NCBI GenBank assembly: GCA_017609385.1
Contig: JAFCEA010000038.1
Location: forward strand, 1 to 8,380
From: Candidatus Woesearchaeota archaeon
GTDB taxonomy: Archaea > Nanobdellota > Nanobdellia > Woesearchaeales > CG1-02-33-12
Direction: 5' to 3'
Length of the DNA: 8,380 bases
Translations under genes and position numbers: made by a program
The notes under the pieces: model-generated
What the model was told of the DNA's origin: nothing
The model's input: the letters and a program-made list of their open reading frames with translations, nothing else
Databases searched by the model: none
Shown here: positions 1 through 6,104 of the stretch, piece by piece
How positions within the stretch are numbered: the stretch's first letter is position 1
Layout: every line of letters begins with the position of its first letter

Positions 1-297
1 GCATTAATAGTTCCTAACTTTGATTCATTAAATGAGTATGTTAAAAAGAAAAACATCCAATATAAAAGTATTGAAGAACTAATAAAGAATCAAGATATAA
101 TATCCTTGTTTCAAAAAGAACAAAGAAGATTAGTTTCAAAAGAAAGGGGATTTAAGCCATATGAAACAGTGATGAGGGTAGACCTTCTTCCTAAGGAGTT
201 CACTATTGAGACAGGAGAACTGACCAAAACAATGAAAATGAGAAGATTTGAGATACATGAAAAGTATAAAAAAGAGATAGATAAAATATGTGGGTAA
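1..297 (+). CDS. Long-chain acyl-CoA synthetase (AMP-forming), C-terminal end, 5' truncated by window edge
   Basis: Frame 1 is open from the first base to the TAA at 295-297, giving 98 codons with no need for an internal start. The peptide begins ALIVPNFDSLNEY and contains LPKEFTIETGELTKTMKMRR, which matches the C-terminal subdomain of FadD/FAA1-type fatty-acid CoA ligases. In that family the lysine of the T-x-K-x-x-R(R) segment (TMKMRR here) is the mobile A10-motif lysine that completes adenylation of the carboxylate before CoA transfer. The ending (HEKYKKEIDKICG) is also family-like, so the true C-terminus is intact. The enzyme would be cytosolic or membrane-peripheral and would activate a fatty or other long carboxylic acid; the acid cannot be told from this fragment because the substrate pocket lies outside the window. 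A TTG at 106 could be mistaken for a start, but the homology runs upstream of it. Confidence 0.85.
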   Translation, partial: ALIVPNFDSLNEYVKKKNIQYKSIEELIKNQDIISLFQKEQRRLVSKERGFKPYETVMRVDLLPKEFTIETGELTKTMKMRRFEIHEKYKKEIDKICG

Positions 298-312
298 TCT
301 TTATAGGAATAT

Positions 313-322
313 ATTTATATTC
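313..322 (+). promoter_or_regulatory. TATA box of the Taw3-like gene; leaderless transcript predicted
   Basis: ATTTATATTC is centred about 26 bp before the ATG at 343, with a purine-rich stretch (AGGAAT, 305-310) where a TFB-recognition element would sit. No G-rich ribosome site precedes the ATG. Together these suggest that transcription starts at or next to the ATG. A second AT-rich box (TTTTTATATAAG, 328-339) looks stronger, but it would place the start inside the gene, and the next in-frame Met is residue 97. Confidence 0.5.
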
Positions 323-342
323 TTAACTTTTTATATAAGTTT

Positions 343-933
343 ATGAATTTTGAGAAAGAAAAAAAAGACTGCCTGAATAAGATTGATAAGTCAAAAAAAG
401 GCTCAATAGACAAGAAAATAAAAGAACTGGTTGATTTAATTAACTCATTAAAGGATTACTATACTACTTCTTCATGTTCTGGCCGCATACTCTTAATAAA
501 AAGGCCAAAATCAGGAAAAAAGTGCGATGTTGATTTCTTGTTTGAGAGCCATAACAAGGTTAGTTTTGAAGAAGTTAAATCATATTTAAAAAATATTCCA
601 AAACAGGATTTGTGGTTCAGGCAGGAGTCAATGATACTGCATGTTGTATGCAGAACAATTGAGAATGCCCAGAAAATACTTGATTTAAGCAACAGAATTG
701 GATTTAAACATTCAGGCATAATAACAACAAGAAAAAAGATTGTTGTTGAGATTATTGGCTCTGAGCAGTTTGATACTATAATTGCAAAACATGGCAAGGT
801 TTTTGTTGGTGATGAATATTTAAGGTTGCTTGTTGATGAAGCTGATAAAAAGCTTGAAATAAATAACAGGAAAATAAAAAGATTTTATGGCTTAATTAAA
901 AGCCTTAAAGGTCAAATGGCTCAACTTTCTTAA
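343..933 (+). CDS. taw3: tRNA(Phe) wyosine-derivative N4-methyltransferase, TYW3/Taw3 family
   Basis: 196 residues, a normal size for archaeal Taw3. The family uses S-adenosylmethionine to methylate N4 of yW-86, giving yW-72, at position 37 of tRNA-Phe; it acts in the cytosol after Taw1 and Taw2. Family signatures seen: TTSSCSGRI at residues 41-49 (the S-x-S-S-C-S-G-R motif), a DVDFLFESH strand near 62-70, LWFRQESMILHV at 90-101 (W-x-x-x-E-x-x-x-H-V pattern), IGFKHSGI at 119-126, IVVEIIGSEQFD near 133-144, and a C-terminal helix DEYLRLLVDEADKKL. Helical, Lys-rich ends are typical. The ATG at 343 is the only sensible start: no SD is present and the nearest TATA box fits a leaderless mRNA. The stop lies 29 bp inside the 3' end of the convergent gene at 905-1564. 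Other wyosine-pathway genes (taw1, taw2, trm5) are not in the window. Confidence 0.9.
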   Translation: MNFEKEKKDCLNKIDKSKKGSIDKKIKELVDLINSLKDYYTTSSCSGRILLIKRPKSGKKCDVDFLFESHNKVSFEEVKSYLKNIPKQDLWFRQESMILHVVCRTIENAQKILDLSNRIGFKHSGIITTRKKIVVEIIGSEQFDTIIAKHGKVFVGDEYLRLLVDEADKKLEINNRKIKRFYGLIKSLKGQMAQLS

Positions 934-1564
934 AACTATGCAACAAAATGCCTGCAAAAAATACTGATGCTGCAATTATAAGGCCTTTTGCATCAATCTC
1001 TGCAAAATTGTTTTGTGAATTATTTTGTTTTATTACATTGCTGTTAATTTTAAATAAAGAGTTATTTTCTGATGTGTTGTTTTTACTGGCTTTATTTTGA
1101 ATTTCTTTTGTAAGATTAAATTTAATTTCTTTTAAAGACAAGTTAATATTGTTATTTCTCAGTTTATTTTCATTATCTGCAACAACAAGAGTTGTCCTGA
1201 TTGCAACAGCAGGACTAAGACTAATCTGGTCGATTTTAGAATCTATTTGTTTAATGTAAATATTTGTATGGTATGTTTTGGAACTAACATTCTGGGGAAT
1301 ATTAACTATTACTCTTATGTTAGTGCTTTGGCCTGCTGGAATTGAAACTTTTTGTGGAATAAATTCAAACCACTCCTCAAAGTTATTTGTGTACACAAGA
1401 TAGTTTGTTTCTATGTCCTGTGTGTTAAACAGACTAAATTCTCTCTCAACAGGAATCTCTTTTGGCACAACACCAAAGTCAAGTCTTGCAGGAGAAACAC
1501 CAATAGCATTTGCTGTTGTAAATGTAAGCAGAAAAATAAGAAATAAAAAAATAATAATCCTCAT
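905..1564 (-). CDS. Small Ig-like surface protein with signal peptide and C-terminal membrane anchor
   Basis: 219 residues. Residues 1-20 (MRIIIFLFLIFLLTFTTANA) form a Sec-type signal peptide with an ANA-like cleavage site. Residues 21-130 (starting IGVSPARLDFGVVP, with SIPAGQSTNIRVIVNIP near 74-90) resemble an Ig-like/PapD-like beta-sandwich common in archaeal envelope proteins. Residues 131-187 are an Asn/Lys/Ser-rich linker with several N-x-S/T sequons (NLS, NLT, NTS, NNS). Residues 193-210 are a hydrophobic helix followed by FKK, so the Ig domain should face outward with a short cytoplasmic tail. The ATG lies only 2 nt past the stop of the lamin-tail gene, with no separate SD, so translation is probably coupled to it. 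The 3' end overlaps the opposing Taw3 gene. The topology is clear; no specific function is recognised. It could assemble or anchor the neighbouring secreted proteins. Confidence 0.8.
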   Translation of the reverse strand: MRIIIFLFLIFLLTFTTANAIGVSPARLDFGVVPKEIPVEREFSLFNTQDIETNYLVYTNNFEEWFEFIPQKVSIPAGQSTNIRVIVNIPQNVSSKTYHTNIYIKQIDSKIDQISLSPAVAIRTTLVVADNENKLRNNNINLSLKEIKFNLTKEIQNKASKNNTSENNSLFKINSNVIKQNNSQNNFAEIDAKGLIIAASVFFAGILLHSFKKVEPFDL

Positions 1565-1566
1565 CT

Positions 1567-2838
1567 TCAGTCAGCAATAGCAGTTATTGTTATAGATCCA
1601 GAGTAAGAGCCAGTTTTTGCTCCTTCAGGTATATATATCATTAGGTTCATGTTTTCATAACTTGACTCACCACATCCAAGATTTATGTCTTCTATTGTTG
1701 GGTTATTTAACAAAGGAGCAAATGAAGATGAACTAAACTGATATTGTAAATTGCTTATATCTATTATTTCTTCATTATTTGTTAAATCTGTACCACTAAT
1801 CTCAATATCAGAAATAATATTTCCAAGGTTATGGATAGTTAAAGCCATGTTTTCATCAAGGGATTTATTTGTTCCAGTCGTAATATCACCAAAATTAATA
1901 GAGTCAAAGTTGATATCAATGGCCAAAAGCTCAAGATATTCAAATTCTGTTGTTTTAATCTCCTCTGAGCTGCTGTTATCAACTGCTTTTAAGGTCACAT
2001 CATAATTTCCAGGAGCATCATAAAAACCCATATTTGTTTTGCCTTCATAAAGAGCTTCATATTCACTTATGGTTTCTTTTTTCAAAAGCTCTATCTCATT
2101 GTTGTTGATTGTTGCAGTTACACTAACAATATCATCTATGTTGTCACCATCACCTATAACAGCACTTATTGTAATTTCTTTATTTTCTCCAGCATTGGGC
2201 ATTATCTGGAATCCTTGTGTGCTATGATAATCCGGAGATATGGTTATATTGTTAACAGATGGCCTGTTTCCAATAACATTAACATAAATTGGTATTGTTT
2301 TTGGATCTGCAGTTGGATTTTGTTCTGAGTTAGTGCTGCTAACACTGTTCTTAATGCCAGGAGTTCCTTCATTTGAAATGCTTTCAGCCCAATTATCTTC
2401 TTCATCAGGGTTCTTTCTCTCCAGGGTTTTTCCATTTCCGTCTGCACCCCAGCCCGAGGAATAGTTAACACAATCAATTAATGCCTGTGAACTATTTTTA
2501 ATGCATATAAACTCCCCTGCATTATTTAGTGATATTGTAACTTTTACTACATCACAATTTACATTCGGATAAAATTCCTTGAATTTTGTATCATTGTTTG
2601 CAATGATTAAATACTCGCTAGGCTGTATTATTGTCTCAGGTATTGCCTTCCCATCTATTGTCCAACCTGTAAGATTTATTGTCTCTGCCTCATTGTTATA
2701 GAGTTCTATCCATTCTTTGCCTTTCTCTGTTCCATATGGATCATACATTATTTCATTTATTACAATTGCATCTGCGCTCTTTGCCATAAGAAAAACAAGG
2801 CAAAGCCAAACAATCAAACAAAATTTTTTATTATGCAT
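1567..2838 (-). CDS. Secreted lamin-tail-domain (LTD) protein with Ig-like domains
   Basis: 423 residues from the ATG at 2838. A GTG two codons upstream (2844) keeps the frame, but the G5 ribosome site lies 7 nt before the ATG and only 1 nt before the GTG, so the ATG is preferred. Residues 1-24 are a signal peptide ending AKSADA. Residues ~25-165 are a lamin-tail domain: IVINEIMYDP, EWIELYNN, INLTGWTID, EYLIIANN, and the typical ending NWAESISNEGTPG. In bacteria and archaea such domains occur on secreted or surface proteins, sometimes beside nucleases or adhesins; no nuclease motif is present here. Residues ~195-300 form an Ig-like domain (DNIDDIVSVTATI, PGNYDVTLKAVDN) and ~305-423 a final beta-sandwich ending GSYSGSITITAIAD. 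There is no membrane anchor, so the product should be released or held by the membrane-anchored neighbours. It appears to be the first gene of a two-gene unit with 905-1564. Confidence 0.82.
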   Translation of the reverse strand: MHNKKFCLIVWLCLVFLMAKSADAIVINEIMYDPYGTEKGKEWIELYNNEAETINLTGWTIDGKAIPETIIQPSEYLIIANNDTKFKEFYPNVNCDVVKVTISLNNAGEFICIKNSSQALIDCVNYSSGWGADGNGKTLERKNPDEEDNWAESISNEGTPGIKNSVSSTNSEQNPTADPKTIPIYVNVIGNRPSVNNITISPDYHSTQGFQIMPNAGENKEITISAVIGDGDNIDDIVSVTATINNNEIELLKKETISEYEALYEGKTNMGFYDAPGNYDVTLKAVDNSSSEEIKTTEFEYLELLAIDINFDSINFGDITTGTNKSLDENMALTIHNLGNIISDIEISGTDLTNNEEIIDISNLQYQFSSSSFAPLLNNPTIEDINLGCGESSYENMNLMIYIPEGAKTGSYSGSITITAIAD

Positions 2839-2857
2839 TATCACACCCCCAAATTAA
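2838..2857 (-). promoter_or_regulatory. G5-type ribosome binding site that fixes the start of the LTD gene
   Basis: Read on the minus strand, TTTGGGGGT is followed by GTGATA and then ATG. GGGGGTG can pair with the archaeal anti-SD CACCTCC with one G-U pair. The 7-nt gap to the ATG at 2838 is normal, whereas the upstream GTG at 2844 would overlap the site. The surface-protein gene ending at 4657 has the same TTTGGGGGT at nearly the same spacing. Confidence 0.65.
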
Positions 2858-2920
2858 ACTAGGATAGCTAGCTAAAAAATAGTTTTTAACATTTTCCAAG
2901 AAAAAACATTCAAATATTCG

Positions 2921-2930
2921 TTATAAAAAG
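2921..2930 (-). promoter_or_regulatory. Candidate TATA box of the LTD / Ig-protein unit
   Basis: Minus-strand CTTTTTATAA, preceded by AAAGATTT at the TFB-site position. The inferred transcript start is near 2899, giving a leader of about 60 nt that contains a 10-bp palindrome TAGCTAGCTA (2866-2875). The region is very AT-rich, so chance matches are likely. Confidence 0.4.
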
Positions 2931-2966
2931 AAATCTTTTGCTTTTTATGAAAGATTTTAGAATCTT
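2931..2966. repeat. Overlapping inverted repeats between two surface-protein genes
   Basis: AAATCTTT (2931-2938) is the exact reverse complement of AAAGATTT (2950-2957), with an 11-nt gap. AAGATT (2951-2956) also pairs with AATCTT (2961-2966) across TTAG. The two hairpins share an arm and so exclude one another. The left arm abuts the candidate TATA box of the LTD gene. The structure could be a regulator site or part of the end of the upstream transcript. AT-rich arms make coincidence possible. Confidence 0.35.
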
Positions 2967-2997
2967 CGATTAGAAAAAGTATAAAAATCAGAATAAA

Positions 2998-3034
2998 ATT
3001 AAATAAATAAAAATAAAAAAATAAATTTAAAAAA
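2998..3034 (-). terminator. T-rich terminator after the 3035-4657 gene
   Basis: Right after the stop, the minus strand reads several T runs (T6, then T7 and T5 separated by single A's or short AT steps). Oligo-T tracts without a hairpin are the usual archaeal intrinsic termination signal. Confidence 0.6.
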
Positions 3035-4657
3035 TTATCTTCTTGGGAATAGTCTGAATATCATTGCTAGGAATATTCCTGCTAAGATAACTACTGTAGC
3101 CACTAGTAAAACAAGATACAAACTTGTGTCCATGAATGATATTTCCCTTGTCACTTCACCACCAGTTGGTTCTTCTTCCTCTTCCTCTTCTTCTGGTTCA
3201 ACAATAATAATTTCTCCTTCTTCTTCCTCTTCTTCGTCTTCTTCTACAGGAGGTGTTACTACACACTTTTTTATTATAAGGTTTGTTGAGCCATAAGCAT
3301 TTAACTCAAAGTCTTTGTCATAGTAGTCTGATGAATCATAATACATTTTTGTGACTACCTTGTATGTTCCTGGTGCAACATCATCTGCTACTGTTATTGT
3401 ATAGGATTTGCTCCAGTCGTCTCCTTCATCAATCTCAATATCTTCTTCTTTTATATTGATATCAAGGGCAGTGTTTTGTATTGTTAATATAATCTCATCC
3501 TCATCACTGCTTCCAAAATTAACAAGTTTAACATAAAATGTTGTTTCCCTGTCACATGATAATGTTGACTGGTCAAACTCTGCTCTCTTAAGGTCCATGT
3601 CATGTTTTTCTTTCTCTACTTCAAGAGTAAGTGTCCATTCAACTCTATGCTCTGTGTATGGAGATTTAGACTCTTCTCCTTCTACTATAATCTCAACTTC
3701 ATAGTCACCTTCATCAACATCCATAGGAAGGTCAAACTCAACTGATTTTGTTGAGCTCTTTTCTTCTGCATCAAGGTCAAATTCTTTTGTCTCTTCCTCT
3801 AAGTCATCTCCATCATCAATTTCCTTGATTGTAACATAAATAACTATGTCCTCTATCTCTATGTCTTCATCATCTTCATCAAATAAATTCTTTATTACAA
3901 AATCAAATTTAATGGTTGATTCTGGACCAGTTTCCTTGCCTATTCTCTCTCCGTCATCTAAATTTGAATCTTTATTACCATCAACATAAACATCAAGGTC
4001 ATATATTTGCAGCATTGATTTTCTGTTTACATTTATTGTAAAAGTATTTGAATCTGTTCCACCATAACCATCATTAACAGTTACAGTGCAGGTTGTTTGT
4101 CCTGTCTTGGTATCATTAACCCTTGTTGCAGTCAGCGTGTTTCCTGAGATGCTACATGTTGCTAATGAAGAATCACCAACTGCAGTTACAGAATAGCTTA
4201 ATGAATCACCATCTGCATCAGAAGCTGAAACACTGGCTGTATCAGAATCCTCATGAGAATCAACTGTGATTGTTCCTGGGCTGATTGTTGGTGCTTTATT
4301 TTCAACGAAATCATCTTCAGAATAAGAACCAGATGAGTTTGCATCTGTTGTTGTTGTTTTGGCGTAAACCCTTATTGTATCATGGGCATCTGAAACTGTT
4401 ATTGTATAGGAATTTGATGTTGACCAGTCCTGCCTTATGGTTGTGTCATTCACATTGTAGAATTTGTAATGGTATGTTATTGTGTCGTTTGCTGTTCCGT
4501 TTAAAGCAGTTACTGTTAATGTATCTCCAACATAAAGGTTTGTTGGGAATCCTATTATGTCAGTTGGGTCTGTTGGTGCCACTGCACTAACGCTTGCTGC
4601 AAGAAATAGCATAACAAATAACCCAACTAAACTTCCAGTTAAAAAGGTTTTTTTCAT
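3035..4657 (-). CDS. Large surface glycoprotein: Ig/cadherin-like modules, poly-Glu stalk, C-terminal membrane anchor
   Basis: 540 residues. Signal peptide 1-25 (ending AASVSA). Residues ~26-118: Ig-like domain with four N-x-S/T sequons. Residues ~120-212: cadherin-like (CADG-type) domain starting NKAPTISPG, with a DADGD calcium-type loop at 147-151, one further sequon and a possible C168-C190 disulfide. Residues ~215-350: an acidic module opening DLDVYVDGNKDSNLDDGER, a pattern I associate with DPANN surface proteins. Residues ~352-465: CARDB-like domain (LVNFGSSDEDE, VADDVAPGTYKV; C368, C465). Residues 472-496: two poly-Glu blocks, probably an extended stalk. Residues ~511-534: membrane helix, then RLFPRR inside. 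All five sequons lie in the first ~185 residues. Role: cell-envelope or S-layer-like protein or adhesin; the exact function is not recognised. It has its own promoter, structured leader and G5 ribosome site, which suggests high expression. Confidence 0.85.
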   Translation of the reverse strand: MKKTFLTGSLVGLFVMLFLAASVSAVAPTDPTDIIGFPTNLYVGDTLTVTALNGTANDTITYHYKFYNVNDTTIRQDWSTSNSYTITVSDAHDTIRVYAKTTTTDANSSGSYSEDDFVENKAPTISPGTITVDSHEDSDTASVSASDADGDSLSYSVTAVGDSSLATCSISGNTLTATRVNDTKTGQTTCTVTVNDGYGGTDSNTFTINVNRKSMLQIYDLDVYVDGNKDSNLDDGERIGKETGPESTIKFDFVIKNLFDEDDEDIEIEDIVIYVTIKEIDDGDDLEEETKEFDLDAEEKSSTKSVEFDLPMDVDEGDYEVEIIVEGEESKSPYTEHRVEWTLTLEVEKEKHDMDLKRAEFDQSTLSCDRETTFYVKLVNFGSSDEDEIILTIQNTALDINIKEEDIEIDEGDDWSKSYTITVADDVAPGTYKVVTKMYYDSSDYYDKDFELNAYGSTNLIIKKCVVTPPVEEDEEEEEEGEIIIVEPEEEEEEEEPTGGEVTREISFMDTSLYLVLLVATVVILAGIFLAMIFRLFPRR

Positions 4658-4672
4658 TTTTTACCCCCAAAT
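4657..4672 (-). promoter_or_regulatory. G5-type ribosome binding site of the surface glycoprotein gene
   Basis: The minus strand reads TTTGGGGGT, then AAAAA and ATG, with 6 nt between the G5 run and the start. It is nearly identical to the site of the LTD gene at 2838. G5 runs are conspicuous in this AT-rich DNA. Confidence 0.65.
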
Positions 4673-4673
4673 A

Positions 4674-4695
4674 TTATCTATTTTTTATCTATTTT
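4674..4695. repeat. Tandem 11-bp direct repeat in the leader of the surface glycoprotein gene
   Basis: TTATCTATTTT occurs twice with no gap (4674-4684 and 4685-4695). In the mRNA it reads AAAATAGATAA twice, just upstream of the G5 ribosome site, which leaves an unstructured A-rich run before it. It could be a protein or RNA binding site, a translation enhancer, or a simple slippage duplication. Confidence 0.6.
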
Positions 4696-4698
4696 GAA

Positions 4699-4724
4699 AA
4701 TATACGTATGCATAGTCGTATATT
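4699..4724. repeat. 8-bp perfect inverted repeat at the inferred transcript start of the surface glycoprotein gene
   Basis: AATATACG (4699-4706) and CGTATATT (4717-4724) are exact reverse complements separated by 10 nt; the spacer itself contains the palindrome TATGCATA (4707-4714). With the TATA box at 4746-4755, transcription should begin near 4724, so the mRNA would start with this hairpin. It could be an mRNA-stabilising 5' stem-loop or an operator covering the start site. Confidence 0.55.
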
Positions 4725-4745
4725 ATTGTTAAGTAGTTACACATC

Positions 4746-4755
4746 ATATATAAAG
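4746..4755 (-). promoter_or_regulatory. TATA box of the surface glycoprotein gene
   Basis: Minus-strand CTTTATATAT preceded by AATAAG as a possible TFB site. It implies a start near 4724 and a leader of about 67 nt that carries the inverted repeat, the tandem repeat and the G5 ribosome site. A further AT box (ATTATATATATCAC, about 4771-4784) is an alternative. Confidence 0.5.
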
Positions 4756-4795
4756 CTTATTATTCTGTGATATATATAATAGACTATCTATTTAT

Positions 4796-4809
4796 ATTAA
4801 GAAAAAACC
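4796..4809 (-). terminator. Oligo-T terminator after RuBisCO
   Basis: Directly after the RuBisCO stop codon the minus strand reads GGTTTTTTC, a T6 run typical of archaeal intrinsic termination. A separate promoter for the next gene follows at about 4746-4784, so transcription units probably change here. Confidence 0.5.
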
Positions 4810-6081
4810 TTAAGAAATGATTCCAAACTTATCCAGGGCCTTTTTTAGCTCTTTATGACTTTTTGCATAAGTTTTAAGTGGAATTTTTTTAATTACAGAG
4901 TCAACTGCCTGCCTTATTGCTATTGCTCCTGCTTTTGTGCCATCTGGATGTCCATGGCAGCCGCCACCGAACTGCATCACTATATTATTGCCCATTGCTT
5001 TCATTAAGCTTGGTATGCATCCAGGATGTAGGCCGCCAGAGCATACTGCAAGGGTTGGCTTTAGATTATACCATTTCTGCTCAAGAACATGGGTTCCTTT
5101 TTGTGGGATTATTTGTTCTTCTATATCTTCTCCTATGTCTTTCACTTCACTTTTTGTTCCTGTCATCTTTCCAACAATTGCGCCAATATGAAGCTGGTCA
5201 ACACCTATTAATCTTGCTACTTTGGCTATGGTAAGCATGCTTATTCCATGCTTTTCATTTCTTGTGAAAGCTGCATGTCCAGCGCGGTGAGCATGAATAA
5301 CTAATCCAAGATCAGCATTTCTTAATGTCTGCAATGCAGACCAGCCAGAAGTAATAATATCTATCATAATGTACCTTCCGCCATTTGCCTTAACAAACCT
5401 TGCTCTTTTTAGCATTTCATTTGTTTCAGCAGTCACATTTGGCATGTATATTTTAGTTTCTCCTGTCTCTTTTTCAGCTTTATCTCTCATTTTCAATGTC
5501 TCAATAACCCTTTTGTTAAATCTGTTAAACTTCATAGATGTAAGGTTTTCATCATCCTTAACTATATCAAGCCCGCCTATCCAGGCATCATAAGCAACTT
5601 TTGCATGCTCTTTTTCATTTAAGCCGAGCTTTGGCTTTACTATTGTGCCTGTTAAAGGCCTGTTTTTGATTCCAGTAATCTTTCTTATGCCTTTTATTCC
5701 AAATCTTGGGCCTTTGAAGGATTTTATTATTGATTTTGGAAAAGAAATGTCAATTAACCTTAGATTTTTAACTGCACTCATGCCAAATATGTTTCCTGCA
5801 ATGCTTGAAAGAATTTCAGGCATATTACCTTTTTCAAACAAATCCTGGCTATAGGCTATCTTTATTATATTGCTTTTTTTATTAATATAGAAAACACTTG
5901 GCTTTAGGGTTTTTGCTATCCTCTGATTCATAGTGCCAATATCAGTCCATGTTCCTATAGAGGATTCTAATGCAACATGGCTTGAGGCCTTCTCAAGGCT
6001 TATTTTATTTGGTTCCAGATAGAACTCACATATCAAATCAGTTTCTGGTGGCTTATATTTAAGATTTATATATTTTAACAA
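4810..6081 (-). CDS. rbcL: RuBisCO large subunit, archaeal form III type
   Basis: 423 residues, slightly short for the family but with both domains complete. It carboxylates ribulose-1,5-bisphosphate to two 3-phosphoglycerates; form III enzymes usually serve AMP/ribose salvage, with AMP phosphorylase and ribose-1,5-bisphosphate isomerase upstream (neither is here). Residues matching the plant active site: E39 and T44-W45 (ESSIGTWT), N97 (AGNIFG), K149 and K151 (IVKPKLG), carbamate lysine K175 with Mg ligands D177 and E178 (VKDDEN), H265-R266 and H269 (HAHRAGH), H298, loop-6 K305 (IGAIVGKM), S348-G349-G350 (CSGGLHPG), and G372-G374 (FGGGCHGHPDG). It therefore looks catalytically competent. The start is TTG at 6081: AAGGTG lies 5 nt before it, and the frame upstream reaches a stop without another start codon. 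The protein is net basic (about +25 by hand count). It lies 23 nt behind the acidic gene, presumably co-transcribed. Confidence 0.95.
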   Translation of the reverse strand: MLKYINLKYKPPETDLICEFYLEPNKISLEKASSHVALESSIGTWTDIGTMNQRIAKTLKPSVFYINKKSNIIKIAYSQDLFEKGNMPEILSSIAGNIFGMSAVKNLRLIDISFPKSIIKSFKGPRFGIKGIRKITGIKNRPLTGTIVKPKLGLNEKEHAKVAYDAWIGGLDIVKDDENLTSMKFNRFNKRVIETLKMRDKAEKETGETKIYMPNVTAETNEMLKRARFVKANGGRYIMIDIITSGWSALQTLRNADLGLVIHAHRAGHAAFTRNEKHGISMLTIAKVARLIGVDQLHIGAIVGKMTGTKSEVKDIGEDIEEQIIPQKGTHVLEQKWYNLKPTLAVCSGGLHPGCIPSLMKAMGNNIVMQFGGGCHGHPDGTKAGAIAIRQAVDSVIKKIPLKTYAKSHKELKKALDKFGIIS

Positions 6082-6086
6082 AAAAA

Positions 6087-6092
6087 CACCTT
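6087..6092 (-). promoter_or_regulatory. Ribosome binding site deciding the TTG start of RuBisCO
   Basis: Minus-strand AAGGTG lies 5 nt before TTG (6081). It sits in the 23-nt gap after the acidic gene, supporting separate initiation on a shared mRNA. Confidence 0.65.
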
Positions 6093-6104
6093 TTTTTATT
6101 TAAA

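Noticed and set aside
106..297. A separate 63-residue protein starting at TTG 106
   Set aside because: The frame is open upstream to base 1 and the acyl-CoA synthetase similarity continues through it; this is a truncated gene, not a small one.
459..797. 112-codon minus-strand frame opposite Taw3
   Set aside because: No family match, no initiation signals, lies wholly inside a well-supported gene.
2839..2844. GTG start for the LTD gene
   Set aside because: It would lie 1 nt from the G5 ribosome site; ATG 2838 has normal spacing and gives a good signal peptide.
2845..3034. Small RNA or tRNA gene in the intergenic AT-rich stretch
   Set aside because: No cloverleaf arms, no T-loop GGTTCAA-type motif and too few G/C bases; it is explained by a terminator, inverted repeats and a promoter.
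4917..5593. Several plus-strand frames opposite RuBisCO
   Set aside because: RuBisCO active-site motifs establish the minus strand as coding; the antisense frames are Leu/Ser-rich shadows.
6097..6104. TTTAAATA as a separate promoter for RuBisCO
   Set aside because: Its predicted start would fall about 7 nt inside the coding region, past the TTG and its ribosome site.
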